From Acanthochlamys bracteata (Eukaryota > Streptophyta > Magnoliopsida > Pandanales > Velloziaceae), in assembly GCA_019914995.1 (NCBI GenBank), contig CM034143.1, positions 1,862,501 to 1,926,500 of the forward strand: a stretch of 64,000 bases of DNA. Direction: 5' to 3'. Positions 51,901-63,833 of this stretch are shown here, piece after piece (position 1 is the stretch's first letter; each line of letters opens with the position of its first letter). The notes under the pieces are model-generated. The model did no database searches. It saw nothing but the letters and a program-made list of their open reading frames with translations, and was not told the DNA's origin. Both the position numbers and the translations under genes were made by a program.

Positions 51901-54900
51901 GAGCATATAAAATTCTCTTTCCTAAGCATTCTCCTTCCATGACATGCTTCCATGCAACATCTCTCTTTTGACTAGCACTTTGTGACTACTGACTATCGTA
52001 GGGTTCCTAATCAGTTGGTTGTGTACAATTGCCTGATTCGATGCACAAATTATTAACAATAAAATTGTTTTTTATTTATAGGAAAAGTAGAAATATAAAT
52101 TGCTATTCCCTCTACTATGCGAACCTTCAAGTAGAATTACGACTAACTGATGATGTAACTTCAAAAGGATACTCTTGAAATTTCTAAACAGTAATTTTAC
52201 AAACCATTACCACAAAATCACAGTTTAAATGTTTTCTTTTTCACTTTTCATTTACAACAAAAGAATTAGAAATTTGATTTACCTCCCTGAAGGAGTGAGT
52301 TGTGAAGATTTCGAAGATTAATCACACTATTACGAAGCTTCTTTCCATTGCAGAAAGAGTTGAGACATAATTTTAAGATTTGGCATACATTAATACTACA
52401 ATATCTCTGTAAATTTTAAAAGAAGAAGGAAAATGAATTCTATTTATGGATTTGGCACTTTTCTTTTGAAGTTCCAAAAAGATCTCGGTTGCCAATGTTT
52501 GAAGAGAAGAGAAACTTTGATTTCATTGGGATGGGGAAACCTAGATTATTTATTATTTGGTATTTGGTTTGACTATTATTTGTTTCGGTTTAATTTACTT
52601 TTTTGGCTTGGTTTTATCTGGCTTTCATTGGGTCTAACACCTAGCAGGTTAAGTGCAAAGCTAGAGAGGACCATGCAGGACTTCGCAGTTGAATCGGCTG
52701 GACTGGCTGGATCAATATAGGTTTAAAAACTCTGATTTGTACAGGAATATTTCTTTTGGTTGTAGGGCTACACGATATAAGCTATTAAGACTTCTCGACA
52801 TGTGATGAGGTTTCCACTTTGGTTTTACAATACGCCATCATGGTTTGTGACTGTAAGATGTGGCGTATGTTTTGTCAGATATTCTGTTTGAGACATATCA
52901 AGAAAAGCAAGCAGTTGACTGAAGTACTTCGATTTTTTTGTTTTTACTTTATTGTAGATTTTAACTGAAGTCTTGGATTTTTTTGTTTTTACTTTATTAT
53001 AGATTTTGACTGAAGTCTTGGATTTTTTTGTTTTTACTTTATTATAGATTTGCAATCTTTTTGGCCATTTGTTTGTGAGTTTGTTGTATAAATTTGTAGT
53101 TAATTCCTTGGAGGTTTGGGTAAGTTTTTGCAGGATAATTTCTTTCATGTTTCCTTTGAATGAATTGTACTGACTTTACTTTAATTGGATAGATACACCA
53201 TAAACTTTTGTGGTTTGTTGTTTCAATTTCAAGATTCTTTATAGAATAATCAATAGCATTTAGAAAGCATTACTTAAGTATTGAGTAACTGATGAAGGTG
53301 AGAGGTTGTCCATATTTTGAACTTGTCTAACCAGTATTGTCTGGCTTTGTGGTTTCTAGCTAGTGTGCTACTTTGAGTTATGTGTTTTATGACTTTTCTG
53401 ACTCGGGCTTTACTAAATAATGTTTTATGCAGTTTGCGAGTGTTTTGAATGGATTGCTGGCACAAGCAGAGAAGATTATTCTATCCACGAATGGTAGAAA
53501 TGGGATGTTAACATGTGCCTTGAGACCTAGCTGTGTTTTTGGTCCTGGTGACACAAATCTTGTGCCATTTCTTGTCACTAAAGCAAGATCTGGCTGCGCA
53601 AAGGTTTGAAATCTAAAACTTGTGCACCCACTTTTCTAGTTGTATTATTTGTACACCTTTTACGATGTGATTTCTTGAGTTTGTATTCAAGTATGTACAA
53701 CCATTTCAACAACTCCATATGCTTGATCATGTATAAGATGATTTTTAAAAGATATTCCAAATGACATACATTACTTGATTGGAATACCCTATTAGTTTTC
53801 CTTTCTAGTGGATCTCATATCTACAATTCAATTGAGAGATTTATTTTGATGTAAAAGATCTCTAAAAAAGTACTTTTGTATTTCATAACCATATCTTAAC
53901 AAATGATATGTTAAAGTTTAAATTGCGGATTCCCACCCAAAGGTCTCAAACTATGAGTTGGTTGGAACTTGGATTTAATTTGTGATCAGGTGGTCTTCTG
54001 GTTCACAATTTGGTCATTTTCCAATGCATGGACGATCCAAATTGATTAGGGATTGCTCAAGCAAATGTTTTGCTTTACTTTAGTCTGGGTACCAAAGTTT
54101 TGGGCACTTGTCCTACTCTTCTTCTTATGTACTGGCCACTAGGTTTCAGCCATACTTTGGGCCTGTCACTGTTTATGGGATCAATGGACTTGAGGTTTCT
54201 AGTTCATTGGTTAAGGCATACAAGACAACTTTGCAGGCTCCATATACTTAACTATATATTTATTTGTTTCAATTTGGAAGGTCATGGTATGCTCATGTTG
54301 AAGTTTTTTTTTTCTCGTTATGTTTCTATCATGTTTTGCTGAGTGATATCTTGATGACCATCTAGTTCAAGTATATTTGGTTTTGAATTTTACTTTTGAC
54401 ATGAAAAGAACTTTTATGTTTCAGTTTGTAATTGGAGATGGTAGAAATGTGTGTGATTTCACCTATGTTGAGAATGTAGTTCATGCCAACATTTGTGCTG
54501 AAAGAGCTTTACGTTCAAATACAATTTCTGTTGCTGGAAAGGTAAAACCACTTTCTTGTATATATCGCCTTCTATACATTCAATTGCCGATTGCTAATGG
54601 TGGGATTCATATTTTATTTTTGTGCTTATGTGTTAGCCCTTCCTTATTACCAATGGTGAACCTGTGAGTACAGGGGACTTTCTTTCAAGCATTTTGGAAG
54701 GCTTGGGATATGAAAGGTAGATGTAACATTCTTGTCCTTGTTGTTTCTATTATATATCTTTTGATTTCTCTGAAAATGGTAATATGAGTAGCTTTTTTTA
54801 CAAGTTAAAGAGTCTTCTCTTTTGTTGGTAGCATTTCTGGAACTCCATCATGACTTTCTTATGTGGGCACTCCTTCAGCCCCAGTTGGAGACTCTTATAC

Positions 54901-57900
54901 AGTATGATTGCGTTGTTCGAGTGCAAATTACTTTTCTGTACTATAAGTTCTTAAAAGTTACATGTCATGTGAAAGGACTCAAAACTTTTGATTCATGTAA
55001 CAACTTTGCCAAATGGTAATCACAGGAATAGTGACATGCAGGGATATTCAAGTAAGGTATCTCAATGACTATACTCTTAAACAAAACTAGAACATGTGTA
55101 TTTACAAACAAATTTTGATAAATACTAATCATGGATGCTTCTCTACAATGCATGGTAACTTTCACTTCAATGTACATAATTATAATGCTTATAATACACA
55201 TTATATTGATATTAGTGGTGCATGTGCTATCAAAATCTTTACATCCTTCTGTAGGGTACTGGTAATTGGTGTTGATCTCGTCATTAGTTTTCACATAAAT
55301 TAAATGTCTACAAAAAATTATCCGAGATAGATCTTCAAATTGACCAACATTGCAAAAGGTGCTTTTAAGGTCCTAATATTAATGATTCAGAGAATTTCAT
55401 ACAAGGAATTATAAAAGTCAAATGGCCCTATCTTCCAAAGCTATGAGCATCTTGTGCTTTGAGTTATTGTTTAGTTTTTTGTTTTTTGCTAACAGAAGTG
55501 TCCTTTAAGAAAAAAAGTTATGTATATATATATATATATTCTCTAACAAAAATACATGAAGGGTATTGGGCTTAGAGCAGTATATAGTATACAAAAGAGA
55601 TGGAGGTTCTCAAGGAGCTAAACTTTTTTTATTATATAATCGTATTTATGGGTATGATGCATCAGATATAGTATGATCATTGAAACTCTTTCTCGAACTA
55701 TATACATTCAATAACAACAATTAAGTGTTTATCTTACTACACATATATAGTATGATTGTTCCTTCCTTTGATCATGTAAGATGATTGGTGAATGGTCTAT
55801 GTTATTTACTTCAAAATTTCTCTTTCGGCATGTGTTTCCTGTTCCTTTTGCTTGTGCTTATTGGCTTTTGATATGTTATTAGGTCATCTCACATGCTTAA
55901 ACCACCAAATTTGTTTCTTTCATCTCTATCCTAGCTTAGCGTGATAAATAGACCTTTAAAGAACTCTATTCTGACATTAGTGTTTCATTGTCCACTCAAT
56001 TTGTCATTGTAAGATGGTGGATATCCTCTACATCCTCTTTTGATGCACCATATCATCCGGTGCAAGCAAAAAACTTGACAAATTGTCAATCACAATGCAA
56101 TGGAAAGTAAAGTATGTATATGTTTTAGTGCCATATGTTAATATTTCGAAGTATGTAAATGTTGCATGACATGATGCACTGATATGGTGTAGAAGATTTG
56201 CACCCATTGTAACATTCCAAACGATTTCTTTTTTAAATCTATAGCTGGCTCTTTTTAAATCCAGGCTATTCTGTGAGCTTGTTGAAAGGAATTGGTGATT
56301 CATTCACTTATAAAGCATTACAAGTTTTTGTAGTCTTATAAGATCTTTAGATACATATAAGGGTGATTTTGGTGTTATTTAATAAACAACAACAAAGTAA
56401 GTCTTTATTCCACTAGGTTCGATTATATACTTGGTGTTACTTAATAAGCAAAACCCTTTTTGGTTTTGAAATCTGGCTTGTGTGTACGAGTGGCATTGGC
56501 ATCAATTACTTATCTCTTACATTAAGGATATAAGGCACTTCTATTATTCACATTTTGTCTCCATTATATTACTTCGAATCTTTACTTTTGAGCCTCTCTT
56601 GACCAAATTACTATTCAATACTTTGTTTTATATATTGAGTACGGAGTTCCATAGTGTAAGTTTAGTATTTGAAACATGTCTACCTTTTGTCCACAGTTGG
56701 GATGTTGTTAGCAGAAAAACCGTTTCTTATTGTCGTGTCTATTGAGCAAGAACATGCTACATCAATATCTTGAGAATCAAATAGGTTGCTGGATTTTCAT
56801 ATAGGAGTTCCATTCTTATGAGAAACGCAGACTAGTTTATGTGATATTGTTTGTTGCCACGTGAATGAGAATAATGAGTAAGATTGAGCTTATTGAGGAT
56901 TTACATTGATAGGTCTAATCTAAAGGAGTTTTTTATTAGGTAGCTCTATTATTATGACTAGAATTAATTATTAGTTGTGTTCATCTACGTCGGGCCTGAT
57001 TTCAGTATGCTACTTTAAAGTCGATGTTGGAGTGTTGTACTTTTATTGTGATGTTCAACTTCTAGTATATGATTAAAGTTATAAATGACTAATCATGGTA
57101 GGGCAGGAAGTTTGAAAGTGTTGTACTTTCATCCTGGAGGGCGAGGAAGTTTGAAAGTGTTGTACGTCACCCTGTCTACTATCATTAGGTCGACAATTGG
57201 GGTTCAACTTGTACTGTATGACTTAATGTATAAATGGCTAATCTTGATAGTTTAGCCATTTACGGATGGGACTAGGCAAGCTAAAGGATAGGTTACCTAT
57301 GGACATTTTAACTTATAGCAAAGGGAGCAATGGACGTACCTAATTATCAAGGAAATCTCTGAACTATATCGTACATGTTCAATGACCCAACTTTATCTTT
57401 CCTATGAGCTAAAAACAATTCTATTTCTGCATAAACCCTTGGTGTTGTGATGTATAGCCCTAACACATTTAGACTTTTAGTCCTACAGTTCTAATCCAAA
57501 ATAAACTCATATAGGCCATCCTCTAATTATGTATATTTATTTGTATATTGTCGCTCTTGTAATTTTTTTTGTTTTCTTTTCTCAATCCCCCACCCTAGCA
57601 GGTCATTGAGAAAGTAACGGAATTTGTCAAATCAAATTGCATTGATCTAGTTGGAACTGCCATACCCTATGAAGCAAGAGTGCTTCTAAAATGGGATGTG
57701 TCCATCCTCTAATTATATATTTGCTTTGTATCATGACTATTCCAATTTTATTGCTTGTTTTTCCTCCATCTCCTGCCCCTAGCATGTAATTGAGAAGGCA
57801 ATAGAATTTGTTAAATTGAAGTGCGCTGATTTGCTTGGAATTACTGTACCCTATGAAGCACGAGCGCTTCTAAAAGGTGTTGCGTTAATGTGGGACCCAT

Positions 57901-60900
57901 ATTAATACTTCGTCACCATGTCCATGTTTGTACACTTACACATTTTAGACTAGATACAATTATTTATTGTTGACGAACATGGTGGGTAATTACTCAATAG
58001 TTCAACTTGGTTACTTCGAGAATTTATAATCATCATAAATATTTAGGCTAATTAAATCTCTTTTTACTCGTCAGTTTGCAAACATTTCTTTCATCTTTGC
58101 TTCAATTTTCTTTTCACTATGTTGTTCTTGTTAATGCCTATCGGATGCTATGGAAAAAGCTTTTGATGATATAAAGAAACAAAAATAAGTTTATTGAGAA
58201 CTCTCCCCAGTTTTCTATGCCCATGTGTACCTTATTCTGCTTCTACTTTTTACCTTTACGCAGCTATCTAGTTGCATAATTGGGCATCTTTATGCTTCCA
58301 TCATATCTTCTTAACCCTCTTTCTCTTTTGGAGATACTGTTGTTATTGTAGGTTCAGTTCAATGGTTGGCTATTTTGATGTTCTTATCTCATCCTAGCAA
58401 TTTCTATGTTGAGTCTGGACCACCTATGCCTTTATTTTTCAAGAAGGAATTTGGCTATCAATTTTATCCTATTCAGTAAATAATATATGTTAAAATTTCT
58501 GTGGTTATCATGTTCATTGTCTCTTGTACTGCAGGCCAAGAATTCATGTTCCTGTCAAGCTTGTTTTGATGGTTGTCTTGCTACTGGAATGGACACATAA
58601 GAAGCTTGGTTTGCATAGAGCTATCAGTTGGCATGTTACTTCTACATTGGTTCATAGTCTCTCCTGCACGAGGAGGTTTAACTCATCAAGAGCCGAAATG
58701 CTTATTGGGTACTCGCCAATTGTGTCACTTGAGGTTACTTGTCTCTTGGTTTTGCTTCTTTTTATGATTGGGTTTTGTCCTAATATGCCCTGTTCTTGTT
58801 ATCTACTGTTATTGAGCTGAGGTTTTGACTTTTGGTTGCTAGAGTTTCTTTCCTGTTGGAATGATTGTAGTATGGTTCTTGCTTGAAATGTTTTTTATAT
58901 TAACTTTTCTTTCTAATCTAACTAGAGTAATTGGAACCAGACTGTAGACAGAACCAATCAAGTGATTGGGTCACCGGATCGGTGGTAGAACTGGTGGGTC
59001 AATATCGAACCGCATGTATAAATCAAAACTAATTTGTTGAAAAATTATATAAATATTAATTTTCTACCAATTATTAGCATAATTTTATAGTATGTATTTA
59101 GAAAGTGTTTAAGCAAATCACAAGCACATTTTGCCTAATGATTTGTGCTGTTTTAGCTATTTAAAAGCATCATAGATTCAAAACCCTTTGGTGCGTACAA
59201 AATTTTGGACTAAAACGTATTAAACTTGGCTCAGCCGGTTTAGTATTTGGTTGGTAGTTCATTGAAAGACTGCCAGGTTAGCCGATTCATGAGTTTCTTT
59301 TGCATATGAGTTCCAATGTGTGAACTGAACCGGGCAGGCTTTTGGGTTGCCAGTTCGCCTGTTGAACCACCAATACAGTCCGGTTTTGATAGCCTAATCC
59401 TCCAAGTATGAGTTTGACAATCATCCACTGTCGGGTCCGGTTCTACTAACTATGAGCCTAACTGCTCAATAATGAGTTGAGATTTCTCCACACTTTTGCT
59501 TGGTGATTTTCAAAGTGTTTTCTTATTGTCTAAACAATCTGCTTGGAACATTTGAAAGCTTCCAAGATGAGTATACATAGTTATTCTCTGACTGTTCAAT
59601 TTACAGGATGGAGTTTTGTTGACTGTCAAATCATTCTCGGACTTAACTAGTGAACCACGTAATTTGTGGCGGAGGGACTACTCAAAACCATCAAGAACAG
59701 AGGAGCTTTTAGGTTGCGGAAAAGGTGGTCCTATTTGTTGTGATGAACTATTAGCATAGTATAACTGATATCATGTATTAGCATAGTATCACTGAACTAT
59801 CAGCGTAGTATCCTTGATATAGTGATTCAGTTCTAAATAGCTCGCTGCTTTCATCGCTCAAACCTCCTTGGTTACTCTTTTTGTCTCAGTAGAGTCTTTT
59901 AGTGGCATGTTAACAAGTTTACTGTTCCCCATTTTTGGGTTACTTTTCAAATTGCTTTTAATTTTTTTTCAAACTGGTGCCTCCATCTGTTTTAATGTTA
60001 CATTTGGTCTTTCTGCCAGCTTGCCTCTGATTTGGAAGGTTTAGACCATAAGTACCAATCTGAGTCAGCAATGTCAAACTTTCTTTCTTTGCCTTTGCCC
60101 TAAAGAACTGAGTGCTATGAACTGGAAAAAAAATGTTGGCAACCTATGTCAAAGTAATGAGTTGTGAAGTAGAACTAATTTGAATAGGATCCTTGATGGA
60201 TCGTTGTTTTGATTTAACTCTTAATTTATCATTCTCTGGAAGCCTGCTTCTTATTTAATTCTGAATTTATGAGACAAGATATTATTTTACGTGCTCATTT
60301 AAGTTAATATCTGCATTTCTTGTTTTAGTTGCTGAGTTGCTGCTTTGGCGAGATGAAAGGAAGACCTTCATGTTTTTGGTCGCAATTTTCCCCTTTTGCT
60401 ACTGGTTTCTCTTTTCTGGAAGAACTCTAATCTCCGCAAGTGCCACGCTCTTCCTACTGGCTTCTATCCTTCTCCTTGTTAATGGCTTCTTACCTTCATC
60501 CATGTAGGTGCCTTCTGTATCTAAATGTCTCAATATTTAGGTCGAGTAATCATTGTCTTGTAGTAGTAAATCCATGCCACTACATATGCTTGATCATATA
60601 TTTTAAACTTTTAATATGTCGTACATGATAAATGGTTCATCAGATTTGCAATATCGAATAGCAATGATCACCCTCTTAGGCATCATGTTAGTGTACTCGT
60701 GGAAATGCTTGCTAAACTTGTCATGTCTTGTCATGATTAATGAGTTCATCTTGAATGGATGATTGCGAGTGTTTTTTACAAATTCCACGGTGTACACTTT
60801 AGAACATAATAAGCAGAAACTCATCTTACTGTTCATTCTTGTGATATTAGAACTAGGACCAAATAAACTGATGCATGTATGAAGGCAAGCTCCATTAAGG

Positions 60901-61980
60901 GATTAGCACATTAGGCAACTTTCCTGTAAGTTCTTGTTCATTTACCATGCCATAATTAATTCTGTAGTACATGAAATTAATGTCACACCGAACACACTTA
61001 AAGCTTTTAATATCTATATTTGGATAATTTGATAAGACTCTGACATTTAAGTTATGCCTTGCACTCTCACAGCGATCCAAATTTCAAAGCCAGATGGTTT
61101 TATGTACTTATTCATGAATTTTTCTCTGTTTTAGATTTGTGGCTCTTACACTCTGTTAAGAAATGTACTTGTAATAATTTAGGGCTCATTGCTTTTTAGA
61201 AGCAATTTAAATTTTATACTCAACAAGCAGTTCTTTTGCAGGTTTGGTTTCAATATCAACAAAATTCCTGCTTCTTGCTTTCATGTCTCTGAATTGACAA
61301 TGAGGAATCTGATGACCACTTTAGTTCATCCATGGAACAGTGGAATGTACATGTTGAATTTGCTGGCAAAGGGAGATGATTGGAACCTTTTATTCAAGGT
61401 CCGGCTAGGAATCTCTCAACAAATTGGTCTTATATGGAATTGAAGTGGTTATTATGTGAATATTTCCCTTTAACAAAATTCGTTTAATGCATTATGCGAA
61501 TAATATCAAGCATATGTATAATGATCTGTGGGACATGAAAGTGTTTTTCCTAGTAATTATGAACAGCATATGTATTTAACGACAAAGCCAATTAGAGGAT
61601 AGCCTTATAGGTAACTTTTTAATGATTGTTCCATTCATATTCTTACAGTTTTCAAATTGTTACAGGTAGTGGTGGTATTATATATGTTTAAGCTGCTCCT
61701 GTCATATACATTGTCAGTGTTGGTTGGATTTGGTAACTGCTTTTCTCAGACTTCCTTGCTTTTCAAGTGTTAGATTTTGTTTTCTCATACATCTGGTGAC
61801 TGACTATGAACTTAAAATACAGGTCTGGTTTTCTTATTCATAGTCTTCATTGTATTCGAGCAGTATGAAAATGAACTTATGAAGCTAATGTCAGTTTCTG
61901 CAACTGGAATAAAGAAACTACAGGAGATGTTTCTCACGAAAGTAGAGAGTTTGTTGGTGACATTTTCTGGCACGAGTTAA
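48945..61980 (+). CDS. 3beta-HSD/decarboxylase-like SDR fused to a reticulon domain (10 exons)
   Basis: Exons: 48945-49448, 53433-53603, 54425-54541, 54637-54716, 58535-58733, 59607-59724, 60329-60503, 61242-61398, 61666-61732, 61823-61980; 581 residues. Residues 20-390 are an extended SDR domain like sterol-4alpha-carboxylate 3-dehydrogenase (TVFYGRSNFIGRHL at the nucleotide site, IVFTGSADVVFDG, LRPSCVFGPGDTNLVPFLV, RNVCDFTYVENVVHANIC). Residues 397-575 are a reticulon domain: AELLLWRDERKTF, two long hydrophobic hairpins and a short C-terminus, which anchors and curves ER membrane. The architecture and length match Arabidopsis At2g43420 (3BETAHSD/D3, a reticulon-like protein). The SDR Tyr and Lys (YSATK-type in active relatives) fall on Leu173 and Leu177 in FASVLNGLLAQAEKI, and the glycine motif is weakened, so dehydrogenase activity is doubtful. 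The first intron (4 kb) and the fourth (3.8 kb) hold repeats. Confidence 0.88.
49544..49567. repeat. Poly-T tract
   Basis: A run of about 24 T residues in the first intron of the SDR-reticulon gene. Confidence 0.9.
50080..50920 (-). mobile_element. hAT transposase (DUF659/hAT) relic, intronic
   Basis: Minus-strand frames, broken by stops and shifts, give RIVEMVESSNVVHMVRDNAS near 50690-50760, matching the DUF659 block (IVE-VG--NVV-VVTDNASN). AAHC follows, as in CAAHCLDL. Further on come ERFWNNCLITI (as in FW--C) and YVVA-WLNPAF-like residues near 50110 (HAA-YFLNP-F). The order matches plant BED-DUF659-hATC transposases. It lies antisense in the first intron of the SDR-reticulon gene and is inactive. 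Confidence 0.6.
51030..51230 (-). mobile_element. Possible LTR-retrotransposon end (LTR plus primer-binding site), decayed
   Basis: On the minus strand the order is a TATATAAAGA box, AATAAAGCTT, then TTGATTCAACA followed by TGTATCACTCAGAG. The last resembles the TGGTATCAGAGC initiator-Met tRNA primer site that follows the LTR in plant retroelements, with one base missing and two inserted. No second LTR or polyprotein was recognised, so this is tentative. Confidence 0.3.
52917..53050. repeat. Three-copy tandem repeat, 45-46-bp unit
   Basis: GAAG(TACTTCG or TCTTGG)ATTTTTTTG followed by TTTTTACTTTATTGTAGATT-like sequence starts at 52921, 52967 and 53012. It is intronic in the SDR-reticulon gene; an antisense open frame across it is an artefact. 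Confidence 0.85.
56383..56440 (-). mobile_element. LINE 3'-tail fragment
   Basis: The plus strand reads AACAACAACAAAGTAAGTCT followed by TTATTCCACTAGGTTCG. The reverse complement is the same CCTAGTGG-AATAAGG-(GTT)n tail seen at the ends of the LINE relics at 5529 and 38053. Only the tail remains. Confidence 0.6.
57516..57890 (+). repeat. Tandem duplication (186-bp unit) carrying an exon-like coding segment
   Basis: CCATCCTCTAATTAT starts both units (57516 and 57702). Each holds a pyrimidine tract, a CCTAG acceptor-like site and about 31 codons: VIEKVTEFVKSNCIDLVG in unit 1, VIEKAIEFVKLKCADLLG in unit 2, both followed by YEARxLLK. Unit 2 ends in a good donor (AAAG/GTGTTG); unit 1 lost it. The segment lies in the SDR-reticulon intron 54717-58534, but inclusion is not needed for the family sequence, which runs directly from LGYE to RPRIHVP. 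I do not recognise the peptide. Confidence 0.6.
58921..59455. mobile_element. Decayed relative of the hAT-like family, intronic
   Basis: The left end has TAGAGTAATTGGAACCAGAC. The right end GTCGGGTCCGGTTCTACTAA reads inverted as an AGTAGAACCGGACC terminus. Subterminal GGGTCACCGGATCGG, GAACCGGGCAGGC and CAGTCCGGTT motifs resemble the GC-rich ends of the elements at 21905 and 34691. No target duplication could be fixed. Confidence 0.45.
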
Positions 61981-62715
61981 GAAGAAGACTCTTGACTCTG
62001 GAATAAATGGTTTTGATGTACGACCAGAGTAGATTGTCTGGTGATTTGCAACAGCAATCAGATTTATTACGCTGCTGAGTGAATCTACTCGATCCAGTTT
62101 GTGTAGGTAAGAAAATATAATATTTTTTTGAATGTGATTTGTTTACAATGCCCATTTTTATGTTACTACCATTGTACTAATTATCTGCTTCATATATACG
62201 TAGTATCAATTAATATGTTAAATAGTATATATTTTTAGATTTACATTTCATGAAATGATTATTTTTAATCCATCCTTCCTGTTGAATATGTGTCGTAGTG
62301 AGCTGTTTGCCATGCGGCATGCTCATGCACATTTTTTACTTTTTCTCATACTTTAGCCGCTGCAAAGTATTTTGTAGTTTGTAGTGATATTTACTTTTAC
62401 TGTGTACAGTTAAATTAGAGTAAGATGCGCATGTTAAATGTAGTTTGTTTTAATCTATTTAAGGTTTTTGCTGGTGGACTTTTGTCTTACCTTTGTGCTC
62501 GCCCAAGGATGTGTCTACACTATAAATTGTACTTAAAAACTCCTTTATGTATGGTGTTTACCTTGTCATACGTCACTATTTTTTTTTTTTTTGGGTGAAG
62601 AAACAACATAGTGCAAGGTTACTATATTGCAGCTAGGATGATATCATATTTTCTCAAGTATCAGCCTTTGCCCTTGGTCCACTGGCTTTAATTTTGTGAG
62701 CGTAAAGATGTTTGA
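61981..62715. other. 3' flank of the SDR-reticulon gene
   Basis: Probably 3'UTR to about 62500, then AT-rich spacer with a poly-T run near 62579-62591. No gene seen. Confidence 0.45.
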
Positions 62716-62940
62716 GAGTGTTTTTGAAAAGGAGTTTTTTTGGAACAAAGAGTATTTTAGAAATTTTTTTAAAATGAGCTATATTTTTTTACCTTAAAAA
62801 ATAATAAAAATAAGTAATAATAAGATCTTACTACGTAGAATTTTTTGTACTTTCTAGATTTTAAAAAAATTGTAGAATATTGTAGAAGATCTACTGGGAA
62901 TATAAAATAAAAAATTAGAATGAAAATGGGTTGAAAAGTT
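62716..62940 (-). mobile_element. MITE-like repeat, short AT-rich family (inverted copy)
   Basis: The reverse complement matches the interior of the element at 63002-63261. Shared blocks are TTACTACGTAGAATTTTTTG (read inverted as CTACGTAGTAAGATCTT), the TTATTATTTTTT stretch and AAAAAGGAG near the end. The two copies lie back to back, 60 bp apart. Confidence 0.55.
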
Positions 62941-63001
62941 AGATAGCAGTTTTCTGGTGTGGATACATGTATTCTTGCTTTCTTCATCGATTAACTATTA
63001 A

Positions 63002-63261
63002 GGGGGTGTTTGGCTTTGCTTTTCCCCAACCCAACTTTTCAATTCTCCATTTCACGTTTTTCAATACATATTTTATAAATATATAAAAAATTTATTTAAA
63101 AATTTAGAAAGTGTAGAAAAATTCTACGGAGTGAGATCTTTTTATTGCATATTTTTATTATTTTTTTAGAAGTAAAAAAAATAGAGTTCGTTTTTCAAAA
63201 AGGACAAAAATACCCTTCATTTCACAAAAGCTCCATTTCATAAGCAATCCCAAACGCCCCC
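63002..63261 (+). mobile_element. MITE with GGGGGTGTTTGG inverted ends and TAA target duplication
   Basis: The left end GGGGGTGTTTGGCTTTGC and right end CCCAAACGCCCCC are inverted repeats. TAA flanks both sides (62999-63001, 63262-63264), typical of PIF/Harbinger (Tourist) MITEs. At 260 bp it is the cleanest member of the short AT-rich family; the block TTTATTTAAAAATTTAGAAA recurs near 37023 and 37688. It is the reference copy for the family. Confidence 0.75.
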
Positions 63262-63264
63262 TAA

Positions 63265-63833
63265 ATTGCATGATGTAAGTTTTGTACAACCCTTATGTAG
63301 TGTTGCTATTGGGGTTAACATAAGAATCTCGACTACCGACTGTTTAGTATTTTTATTCTTTTGTTTTCCTGGAGGAAAATCCAACACAGAGATTATGCAA
63401 GTTAAATTCCTAAGAAGCCCTAAAAGATTTATAGAGAAAAACTATATATTTCAGTGTAAACATCAGGAACATAAGCTCTAAATATCATTTTATGTATGCA
63501 CACGATTTACTACTAAATTTAACATTACAATTCAGAACATCAGAATTCTGAGGTAGATTAAACTAGATATGAGCTGTAGATTGATAATTACTTGCAAGTA
63601 GTAATTTTATTTAATGGTACAACTAGCAATAAACTATCGATGCACACCCGAAAACTAAACAAACAACAGTTTTTTAGTGATAAAAGGTAGCATAGTATAG
63701 AGTTATCGAAGATGATAATTTTTAGAAAGACTAAACCTAAAATGTTACAAAGAATAGAGAGGCAAAATTTATGTATTGGATAACAAAACAATCCTAATAA
63801 TGTTGCCGGGAAAGCTTTGATATTTGCGGGAAT
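63265..63833. other. AT-rich flank at the right end
   Basis: No family homology or splice-supported exon seen. The open frames here are short and lack partners. Confidence 0.35.

Noticed and set aside
52825-53148. Minus-strand frame with a repeated KIYNKVKTKKSKTSV-like peptide
   Set aside because: It is produced by a 45-bp non-coding tandem repeat within an intron.
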